Origin: Rhodospirillales bacterium Alpha_05 | GTDB taxonomy: Bacteria > Pseudomonadota > Alphaproteobacteria > Rhodospirillales > Rhodospirillaceae | Assembly: GCA_001603335.1 (NCBI GenBank) | Contig: LUYR01000419.1 | Coordinates: forward strand, 1-7,021 | Reading direction: 5' to 3' | Length of the DNA stretch: 7,021 nucleotides | In this document: piece after piece, positions 1-4,324 of the stretch | Layout: each line of letters starts with the position of its first letter | How positions within the stretch are numbered: the first letter of the stretch is position 1 | Translations under genes and position numbers: made by a program | The notes under the pieces: model-generated | Seen by the model: the letters and a program-made list of their open reading frames with translations, nothing else | Told to the model about the DNA's origin: nothing | Databases searched by the model: none

Positions 1-64
1 CTCTGCCCACACCCGCCAAGGGCCTCGGGCCCTTGGATCCCTTAACTTGCGCGAAGCGCCATAA
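1..64 (+). repeat. Composite hairpin repeat, copy A (left end cut)
   Basis: On the plus strand hairpin 2 has nine-base arms CCAAGGGCC (16-24) and GGCCCTTGG (28-36) around loop TCG. ATCCC, a short TTAACTT segment, the small hairpin GCGC-GAA-GCGC (49-59) and CATAA follow. Hairpin 1 would lie left of the window edge. It faces copy C, separated by about 27 bases. Together A and C fill the 172 bases after nfu, in which I see no gene. Confidence 0.7.
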
Positions 65-91
65 GTCCCGAACGTTGCCGAATGGTCGACT

Positions 92-167
92 GCGCTGACG
101 CGCGAAAAACCAGGTTACGGGGTTTGGGGCCTAAGGCCCCAATGGGGTCCAGGGGCAAAGCCCCTGA
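92..167 (-). repeat. Composite hairpin repeat, copy C (possible nfu terminator)
   Basis: Read on the minus strand directly after the nfu stop: hairpin 1 with arms CAGGGGC/GCCCCTG and loop TTT (166-150), the linker GACCCC, hairpin 2 with arms TTGGGGCC/GGCCCCAA and loop TTA (142-124), ACCCC, a five-T run (109-105), then a small hairpin GCGC-TGAC-GCGC (103-92). The T-run lies about 14 bases beyond hairpin 2, so as a terminator it is weaker than the one after apbE, but its position after the last gene of the unit fits that role. Confidence 0.7.
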
Positions 168-172
168 CCTTC

Positions 173-484
173 CTACTCCGCCTCTTCCTTCAGCAACTCG
201 GCGGGCAGCACGCGGACGATGGTGCGGAGTGCGGCCATCAGGCGTTGCTGGATGCCGCCCAGGGTCATCGACGCGAGTTGGCAGCCGACGCAAGCGCCGC
301 TCATTTTCACGTAGATGTCCTTGCCGCGCACCGCGACGAGCTTGAGGTCGCCGCCGTCGCGGACGATGCGCGGGCGGATCTCTTCGAGGGTTTTCTCGAT
401 CAGGGCGATGCGGTCCGGGTCGTCGAGCATCATCGGCCTCGCTACGTCGGCAATTCCGGGAAGGGCTGCGGCGAATACGGTCAT
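173..484 (-). CDS. Stand-alone NifU C-terminal (Nfu-type) domain protein
   Basis: The predicted protein has 103 residues and consists of an Nfu domain, which binds a [4Fe-4S] cluster between two monomers and delivers it to apoproteins. The signature is clear: IRPRIVRDGGDLKLVAV, then VKMSGACVGCQLASMTLGGI, with Cys65 and Cys68 forming the CxxC. The N-terminal IscU-like scaffold and central [2Fe-2S] domain of full NifU are absent. The upstream gene is a complete iscA, so this is not the broken end of a NifU gene but a one-domain protein. The ATG at 484 has GGGAGAG upstream and lies 13 bases after the iscA stop, so the two are probably cotranscribed; a downstream Met18 is a possible alternative start. 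It ends in an acidic tail (KEEAE). The gene is followed by a hairpin repeat that may end the transcript. Confidence 0.9.
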   Translation of the reverse strand: MTVFAAALPGIADVARPMMLDDPDRIALIEKTLEEIRPRIVRDGGDLKLVAVRGKDIYVKMSGACVGCQLASMTLGGIQQRLMAALRTIVRVLPAELLKEEAE

Positions 485-497
485 GGCGGCTCTCCCG

Positions 498-839
498 TCA
501 GGCCGCGCCGCGCTGGCTGGCGCAGGCGGCGTTGGGGTCGCCGCAGGAGCAGCGGCCGACGGCATTGGGATTGGCGAAGGTGAAGCCGCCGCCACCGGCG
601 CCGGTGACGAAGTCCACCACCGTGCCCGCGAGGCTCGCGGCGCTGCCGGGGTCGAGGAACACCGCCGCGCCGCCATCGCGGACGATGGTGTCGCCCTTGG
701 CGCTCGCTTCGGCGTAGCTCAGCATGTAGCGGATCCCGGCACAGGCGCTGAGAATGGCGACGATGCGAATGCCGCCATCGGGCATTCCGTCCAGCAGTTC
801 GGCGATCTTGTCGCGGGCGGCGTCGGTCAGAACGATCAT
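498..839 (-). CDS. iscA: IscA/HesB-type A-type Fe-S carrier (nif-linked)
   Basis: This is a 113-residue A-type carrier that accepts Fe-S clusters or iron and hands them to target apoproteins; nif-linked versions (often called NifIscA) serve nitrogenase components. It begins MIVLTDAARDKIAELL and carries the three conserved cysteines: Cys33 in SACAGIRYMLSY, and Cys97 and Cys99 in ANPNAVGRCSCG. Two deviations are visible: the Gly-Gly usually found before the first cysteine is Ser-Ala, and the usual CGC motif is CSC, with an extra Cys106 in a longer tail. The start at 839 is supported by a GGAGGG ribosome site and by the family N-terminus; an in-frame ATG at 887 would overlap the promoter. It is the first gene of a separate unit led by a sigma-54 promoter and is followed after 13 bases by the Nfu-type gene. 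Confidence 0.91.
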   Translation of the reverse strand: MIVLTDAARDKIAELLDGMPDGGIRIVAILSACAGIRYMLSYAEASAKGDTIVRDGGAAVFLDPGSAASLAGTVVDFVTGAGGGGFTFANPNAVGRCSCGDPNAACASQRGAA

Positions 840-870
840 GTGGCCCTCCATCATCCGAGATCGAGGGTAG

Positions 871-886
871 TGCATCGCTCGTGCCA
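871..886 (-). promoter_or_regulatory. Sigma-54 (RpoN) promoter of iscA-nfu
   Basis: The minus strand reads TGGCACGAGCGATGCA, which agrees with the sigma-54 consensus TGGCACG-N4-TTGCW except for one base. GG at 885-884 and GC at 873-872 are exactly ten bases apart. The predicted transcription start is near 860, giving a leader of about 21 bases that contains the iscA ribosome site. RpoN promoters with NifA are the standard control of nif operons, so iscA-nfu should be induced under nitrogen-fixing conditions. Confidence 0.85.
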
Positions 887-893
887 CAGAAGG

Positions 894-971
894 CCAGGGG
901 CGCTGCCCCTGGACCCCGCAAAGGGCCTTGGGCCCTTTGATCCCATGAGTTTTTCCCGCGAAGCGGAATAA
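894..971 (+). repeat. Composite hairpin repeat, copy B
   Basis: On the plus strand: hairpin 1 with arms CCAGGGGC/GCCCCTGG and loop GCT (894-912), linker ACCCCG, hairpin 2 with arms CAAAGGGCC/GGCCCTTTG and loop TTG (919-939), ATCCC, a five-T run (950-954), the small hairpin CCGC-GAA-GCGG (956-966), then AATAA. This is the most complete copy and shows the full unit order. It starts seven bases upstream of the iscA sigma-54 promoter. Confidence 0.75.
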
Positions 972-972
972 T

Positions 973-985
973 TAACTCACTGATT
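973..985 (-). promoter_or_regulatory. Possible IHF binding site
   Basis: The minus strand reads AATCAGTGAGTTA, which agrees with the IHF consensus WATCAA-N4-TTR at eight of nine defined positions. It lies in a locally AT-richer patch between the NifA-type site and the sigma-54 promoter, where IHF normally bends the DNA so that NifA can reach the polymerase. The motif is degenerate, so position is the main support. Confidence 0.45.
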
Positions 986-994
986 CAGAGTGGT

Positions 995-1082
995 TTATTG
1001 CGCTTCGCGCGCAAAAAAACAAAAGGGGGTTTGGGGCATCGCCCCAAGCGGGGTCGGGGCGGCAGCCCCGCATCAACCCCCT
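995..1082 (-). repeat. Composite hairpin repeat, copy D (contains apbE terminator)
   Basis: On the minus strand the order matches copy B: hairpin 1 (1070-1055), linker ACCCCGC, hairpin 2 (1047-1031), ACCCCC, T-run, small hairpin GCGC-GAA-GCGC (1010-1000), AATAA. It differs in having an extra outer stem (1082-1075 with 1031-1024) and a much longer T-run. It faces copy B with about 23 bases between, where the IHF-like motif lies. Confidence 0.72.
1012..1082 (-). terminator. Rho-independent terminator after apbE
   Basis: Read on the minus strand, an eight-base outer stem (AGGGGGTT at 1082-1075 with AACCCCCT at 1031-1024) encloses two G/C hairpins: arms CGGGGC/GCCCCG at 1070-1055, and TTGGGGC/GCCCCAA at 1047-1031 (which shares base 1031 with the outer stem). 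A T-rich run, TTTTGTTTTTTT (1024-1013), follows at once. This is a strong intrinsic terminator and should end the nifE-to-apbE transcript 20 to 90 bases after the apbE stop. It is also copy D of the repeat family described below. Confidence 0.75.
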
Positions 1083-1097
1083 GTCGCAAACCCGACA
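1082..1097 (-). promoter_or_regulatory. NifA upstream activator sequence (UAS)
   Basis: The minus strand reads TGTCGGGTTTGCGACA, which fits the NifA enhancer form TGT-N4-T-N5-ACA in full, including the middle T. It starts five bases after the apbE stop codon and lies about 230 bases upstream of the predicted start of the iscA-nfu transcript, somewhat farther than the common 80-150 bases but workable with DNA bending. The site is also an inverted repeat with six-base arms and touches the outer stem of the adjacent hairpin repeat. Confidence 0.65.
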
Positions 1098-1102
1098 GAA
1101 AG

Positions 1103-2128
1103 CTACCGCACGATCAGCTCCGGCTTCGGCCCGTCGAAGATCAGGCGTTCGGCCATTTTCGGGGTGACGTAGATATGTCCGGCGTCGTCGACGAGCATGG
1201 CGGTATCGATGCCCATGCGCTTGGCGATGCGCGGCCAGTCGTCGGGTCCGGCGACGGTGAGCGCGGTGGAGGCGGCGTCGGCGAGGCTGCCGTTGTCGAT
1301 GGTGATCACGGTGGTGGAGAGGACGTGCTGCACCGGCCAGCCGGTGCGCGGGTCGATGATGTGGGAGTAGCGCACGCCGTCGTGTTCGACGAAGCGTTCG
1401 TAGTTGCCGCTGGTATAGACGCTTTCGTTGGCGGCGACGTCGACCGAGGCGATCACGCCCCAGGTTTTCGGGTCGCGGATGCCGATTCGCCAGGGGCGGT
1501 CGCCGTGGCTGCCCATGGTGCCGACGTTGCCGCCCGCGCTGATCACCGCGTTGGCGATGCCCTTGGATTTGAGCGCGTGCAGCGCCCAGTCCACCGCCGC
1601 GCCCTTGGCGAAGCCGCCGAAGTCGAGGCTGGCGGCGGGATTGGTGCAGGTGACGGTGTGGCCGTCGATATGGATGTCGGTCATCGCCGGGTGTTGCGCG
1701 GCGAGGCGGTTGATCTCGTCGAGGGGCGGCATCCGGCCTTTCGGCGGTTCGTCGGCATGAAAGCCCCAGGCGCCGACGATTTCGCCGACCGCAGCGTCGA
1801 ACAGGCCGTCGCTGAGGTCGTAGTAGGTTTGCGCGTCCTTGATCAGCGGCAGGGTGAAGTCGCCGACCTCCACCGCCTTGCCGGTCTTGCACGCGGCGTT
1901 GACGGTCATCAGTTCGCCGCCCGGCTTCCAGGCGTGCCAATCGGTGTGCATGCGGCGGAAGCCTGCACTCAAGTCGGCGATCGCCGCGTTAGCGGTTTCG
2001 GTCGAGACGCCGCGCACGGTGATGTCGACGAGGGTACCGAACACGTATTCGGAGGACTTGGTTTCGGTATCCTTGTCGCCGCAGCCGCTCAACACCAGCA
2101 GCACCGCCGCCACCCACACGCGCTTCAT
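1103..2128 (-). CDS. apbE: ApbE, FAD:protein FMN transferase, lipoprotein
   Basis: ApbE attaches FMN covalently to a threonine of target proteins, classically NqrC/NqrB and RnfG/RnfD, using FAD and Mg2+ on the outer face of the inner membrane. The 341-residue protein has normal family length. It starts with a lipoprotein signal: MKRVWVAAVLLVLSGC, with lipobox LSGC and Cys16 as the lipidated residue. Family motifs follow in order: LSDGLFDAAVG (about 105-115), LDFGGFAKGAAVDWA (168-182), ISAGGNVG (196-203), SHIIDPRTGWPV (255-266) and the metal-binding ADAASTAL (283-290). The start at 2128 is supported by the signal peptide and a GGAG ribosome site; the longer in-frame opening upstream is non-coding. 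As the last gene before a terminator it probably shares the nifE operon. With RseC it points to an Rnf complex as the substrate, which is inference. Confidence 0.94.
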   Translation of the reverse strand: MKRVWVAAVLLVLSGCGDKDTETKSSEYVFGTLVDITVRGVSTETANAAIADLSAGFRRMHTDWHAWKPGGELMTVNAACKTGKAVEVGDFTLPLIKDAQTYYDLSDGLFDAAVGEIVGAWGFHADEPPKGRMPPLDEINRLAAQHPAMTDIHIDGHTVTCTNPAASLDFGGFAKGAAVDWALHALKSKGIANAVISAGGNVGTMGSHGDRPWRIGIRDPKTWGVIASVDVAANESVYTSGNYERFVEHDGVRYSHIIDPRTGWPVQHVLSTTVITIDNGSLADAASTALTVAGPDDWPRIAKRMGIDTAMLVDDAGHIYVTPKMAERLIFDGPKPELIVR

Positions 2129-2159
2129 CGCCGTCTCCGTGCCAGAATTTCGCGGGAGT

Positions 2160-2549
2160 TTACGAGCCGACGACGCGGGCGTACAGCACCCGTGCCGCGG
2201 TGCGATCATCGGAGCCGAGGCCGCGCACTTGCGGGAACTCGATCCATTCGCCCTGCGTGGCCAGCACCCCGGGCGGATCGAAGGCGGTGCATTCCACCGC
2301 GAACACCGCCACGTCGCCGACCCAGACCAGGGCGGGGGCGTGGCATTTGAACCCCGCCGCACCTTGGCCGAAGGCGGCGGCGAGTCTGGCGCAGGTATCC
2401 CCCGGATGCGCCGGCACAACGCCTTCCGGGGGTTCCTCACTCGCCGCGCCGGGTGGCCGTTCGGGGCCGATCAGGCCGCCGTCGGCGAAGCGCAACAGCC
2501 GCAACCGTGCGCTGAAGGGGTTCTTGTGGAACACCACGGCGGCGGCCAT
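2160..2549 (-). CDS. Unrecognised 129-residue protein in the nif operon
   Basis: I do not recognise this protein. It is taken as real because its third codon positions are overwhelmingly G or C like its neighbours, and because it fits tightly between fdxB (7 bases upstream) and apbE (31 bases downstream) on the same strand. It has no signal peptide or clear membrane segment. The N-terminus is basic (VVFHKNPFSARLRLLRF), followed by a Pro/Glu-rich stretch at about residues 30-48 and a C-terminal half that looks beta-rich (ALVWVGDVAVFAVECTAF). There are three cysteines (about 53, 69 and 86) without a metal-motif spacing. It is not NifQ, NifW, NifZ or DUF683 by any motif I know. No good ribosome site precedes its ATG, so it may depend on coupling to fdxB translation. 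A link to ferredoxin or flavin transfer is only positional. Confidence 0.75.
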   Translation of the reverse strand: MAAAVVFHKNPFSARLRLLRFADGGLIGPERPPGAASEEPPEGVVPAHPGDTCARLAAAFGQGAAGFKCHAPALVWVGDVAVFAVECTAFDPPGVLATQGEWIEFPQVRGLGSDDRTAARVLYARVVGS

Positions 2550-2556
2550 CGGGGGT

Positions 2557-2838
2557 CTACAGCGCCGCCGGGGCGTGGCTGATCGCCTTTTTCGAGCAGA
2601 CGTTGGAGCACGCCTCGCAGCCGATGCAATCCATCGCGTCGTTGACGCTCATCACCATCGCCTGATCGTCGTCGCTGTCGTCGTCATCGTCGAGTTCGCG
2701 TTCGACCAGGTCGAGCACCTTGCGGGCGCAGGTCTTGTAGCAGCGGCCGCAGCCGATGCAGAGCTTCTGGTCGATGGCGGTGATGAACTGCGGCTCCCAC
2801 GGCTTGCCGCCGCGCGTGGTCCCGGTGATGTTGGCCAT
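2557..2838 (-). CDS. fdxB: Nif-specific ferredoxin III (FdxB), 2[4Fe-4S]
   Basis: This is a 93-residue ferredoxin with two four-cysteine motifs, Cys27/30/33/37 (CIGCGRCYKTC) and Cys71/74/77/81 (CIGCEACSNVC), each able to hold a [4Fe-4S] cluster. The length, the N-terminal GGKPWEPQFITAID and the position after nifX and DUF269 identify the nif-specific ferredoxin III family, thought to donate electrons in nitrogenase metabolism or cofactor synthesis. Between the motifs is a strongly acidic stretch (residues 46-58, mostly Asp); acidic linkers occur in this family and may form a partner-docking face. The proline that commonly follows the fourth cysteine of bacterial ferredoxins is Ala38 in the first motif and Ser82 in the second. 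An AAAGGA ribosome site precedes the ATG, and the gene lies 30 bases after the DUF269 stop. Confidence 0.94.
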   Translation of the reverse strand: MANITGTTRGGKPWEPQFITAIDQKLCIGCGRCYKTCARKVLDLVERELDDDDDSDDDQAMVMSVNDAMDCIGCEACSNVCSKKAISHAPAAL

Positions 2839-2868
2839 GGGGCTTGGTCCTTTTGTCCTAGGGTTGGG

Positions 2869-3345
2869 TCAGAGTCCCGCGACGGCGGGGTAAAGGCCGA
2901 CGAGGTTGAGTGCGACGGACAGGTGCTTGTCCGCCTCGTCCTTCATCTTCGACAGGCTGAGGAAGCCGAAGCGGTGGACGTCGCGGAGCGTACGGTCCAT
3001 CACCACCAGCTTGCCGACGGTGATCAGCGCCCGGCCGAAGCCTTCGTGGGTGACCGAGACCAGCGGCACCGCGATCAGGCCGCACTCCTGCTCGATCATC
3101 GCGGCGATGCCGTTGAAGAACGCGCGCACCCGGGCGGTGACCTCCTCGTCGGGGTCGCCGATCACCGGCATCTGGCGGCGGCGCTCGATGGTGAGTACGA
3201 ACGGATCGAGGATCTTGTGCGGCGGCCAGCCGTCCTGGAGCCCGTAGCGATCGATGGCGCGCATCTGGCGCAGCATTTCGTGGGCGAACGCGGTGGTGAG
3301 CACCGGATCGTCGGCGGCGATCACGCAGTCATCGATGGCTACCAT
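2869..3345 (-). CDS. NifX-associated protein (DUF269 family)
   Basis: This 158-residue protein matches the DUF269 / NifX-associated family, which is nearly always encoded directly downstream of nifX in diazotrophs; its biochemical function is not established. Recognisable family features are the N-terminal helix with FAHEMLRQMRAIDRYG, the segment WPPHKILDPFVLT, the stretch FFNGIAAMIEQECGLI, and the C-terminal GFGRALITVGKLVVMDRTLRD followed by HRFGFLSLSKMKDEADKHL. The length is typical. The ATG at 3345 is preceded by a purine-rich ribosome site (GGGAGGGAAG) and lies 21 bases after the RseC stop. The protein is soluble, with no signal or membrane segment, and probably acts with NifX and NifEN during cofactor assembly. 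Confidence 0.93.
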   Translation of the reverse strand: MVAIDDCVIAADDPVLTTAFAHEMLRQMRAIDRYGLQDGWPPHKILDPFVLTIERRRQMPVIGDPDEEVTARVRAFFNGIAAMIEQECGLIAVPLVSVTHEGFGRALITVGKLVVMDRTLRDVHRFGFLSLSKMKDEADKHLSVALNLVGLYPAVAGL

Positions 3346-3366
3346 GGGCTTCCCTCCCTTCGGGTG

Positions 3367-3858
3367 TCAGGTCTTGGTGCAGCCGTCGCGCACCGGCGGC
3401 GGTGCGAAACGCAACATTCTCGGCTCGGCTGGAGCGTCGCCACGGGTGCGGAAGATGCGTCGGCAAAGCAGCAGCATCAGCCCCAGGCCCGCCGCGCCGC
3501 CGAGCATCGCGGCGACGGAGCCGAGCGCCGAACCCGCCAGCGCGCCCGCGAGAAAGCCGCCGAGCGGCAGTCCATAGGCAAGCATCAGCGACCCCAGCAA
3601 CGACCCCGACGTCACCCCCAGCACCACCCATTCACCGGCATGGGCACCGAGGCGGTTGGCGATCTTGAGGCGCATCGGCGGCGCTTCCCCCATCAGCGCG
3701 GCGTGGCCGCAACCGCCTTTTTCCGAGCAGCCGCCACAGCCGCCCATGCGGTCGGCGAGGACCCAGGCGCTGTCGCCCTCGATCGCGTCGACCCGCACCA
3801 GACGTTCCACCACCGGGGCATCATGGCGCCCCGGCGGTGGCTCCTTCCCGTCACTCAT
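3367..3858 (-). CDS. rseC: RseC/MucC-family (SoxR-reducing-system type) membrane protein
   Basis: The predicted protein has 163 residues and two hydrophobic segments, roughly residues 78-106 and 110-132, rich in Gly and Leu. Before them is a cysteine cluster: Cys41, Cys44 and Cys50 in GGCGGCSEKGGCGHAAL, the CxxC-x5-CG signature of the RseC family. In enterobacteria RseC works with the Rsx (Rnf-like) complex to keep SoxR reduced; family members are often found with rnf genes. By inference this one supports an Rnf-type electron-transfer complex that supplies nitrogenase. The start at 3858 has GGAGG six bases upstream and overlaps the nifX stop by eight bases; an upstream in-frame start at 3924 would lie deep in nifX and is unlikely. 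It is unusual for such a gene to separate nifX from the DUF269 gene. The family call is firm on motif and topology; the role in nitrogen fixation is inferred from position. Confidence 0.85.
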   Translation of the reverse strand: MSDGKEPPPGRHDAPVVERLVRVDAIEGDSAWVLADRMGGCGGCSEKGGCGHAALMGEAPPMRLKIANRLGAHAGEWVVLGVTSGSLLGSLMLAYGLPLGGFLAGALAGSALGSVAAMLGGAAGLGLMLLLCRRIFRTRGDAPAEPRMLRFAPPPVRDGCTKT

Positions 3859-4324
3859 CCCAATCCTCCGCAGACATGGCTTCGAAACGGGAAGGATCCT
3901 TGTGGATTCTGAGCGCCCGCGCAATCCAAGGCGTGGTCGCCGCGGCGATCTCGTGCTTGACCGCCTTCAGCGCGTCGGCGATCGGGGTTCCGGGCATCAC
4001 CTTGATCGGCTGCACGCCGATGCCGAGAAGGCGTTGAATCGCCGAGCTTCCCACCGCCTGGACATAGACCGCGGCGCAGCCTTCGAGGGCGTCGATGCGC
4101 TCGGCGAGCTTGTCCTCGTTGCCGTCCTGAAGGGCGGAGGCGAAGCGCACCGCCTCGGCGAGCGTGTGGCCGTTCGCGCCGACCGCGTACATCACGAAGG
4201 ATTCGGCCGAGCCGAAATGCTGGTCGACGTGGCGACGGTCGCCGGTGGCGAAGGCGATCTTCAAGGTCGGGAGTCCGAGGTCCTCGGCTTCCGGCCTGGG
4301 CACGATGGCGAGCCGCGTGGTCAT
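3851..4324 (-). CDS. nifX: NifX, FeMo-cofactor precursor carrier
   Basis: NifX binds the NifB cofactor and cofactor precursors and shuttles or stores them between NifB and NifEN. The 157-residue protein is of normal length and has the NifX/NafY/VnfX-type domain. Visible motifs are LKIAFATGDRRHVDQHFGSA near the N-terminus, LQDGNEDKLAERIDALEGC, AVYVQAVGSSAIQRLL, GIGVQPIKV, and the characteristic C-terminus RFEAMSAEDWDE. I chose the ATG at 4324 because it overlaps the nifN stop as ATGA and has a GGGAGG ribosome site at good distance. A GTG six bases upstream would add two residues but lies too close to that site. The 3' end overlaps the next gene by eight bases, placing nifX in the same coupled chain as nifE and nifN. 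Confidence 0.95.
   Translation of the reverse strand: MTTRLAIVPRPEAEDLGLPTLKIAFATGDRRHVDQHFGSAESFVMYAVGANGHTLAEAVRFASALQDGNEDKLAERIDALEGCAAVYVQAVGSSAIQRLLGIGVQPIKVMPGTPIADALKAVKHEIAAATTPWIARALRIHKDPSRFEAMSAEDWDE

Noticed and set aside
1..172. A promoter or CRISPR-like array in the left gap.
   Set aside because: No GG-N10-GC promoter of quality and no TGT-N10-ACA site were found, and the repeats are two facing hairpin units, not evenly spaced direct repeats.
485..676. A longer Nfu protein or a broken full-length NifU reaching into iscA.
   Set aside because: The stretch encodes the intact C-terminal half of IscA in another frame, and the extension has no NifU features.
2129..2144. A second sigma-54-like motif just before apbE (TGGCACGGAGACGGCG on the minus strand, GG-N10-GC).
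   Set aside because: The predicted start would fall inside the apbE coding region after its ATG, the -12 part is poor, and the segment is the ribosome-site region of apbE.
2129..2440. In-frame extension of ApbE upstream of 2128.
   Set aside because: The lipoprotein signal starts at 2128 with its own ribosome site, and the extension overlaps the 129-residue gene in another frame.
2662..2702. The Asp-rich stretch of FdxB as a possible repeat expansion or frameshift.
   Set aside because: The frame is intact on both sides with all eight cysteines, and acidic linkers between the cluster motifs are normal for this ferredoxin family.
998..3912. Long open frames on the plus strand, up to 570 codons, opposite the nif genes.
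   Set aside because: They are by-products of the strong G/C third-position bias of the minus-strand genes, show low-complexity Arg/Ala/Gly-rich translations and no family motifs.
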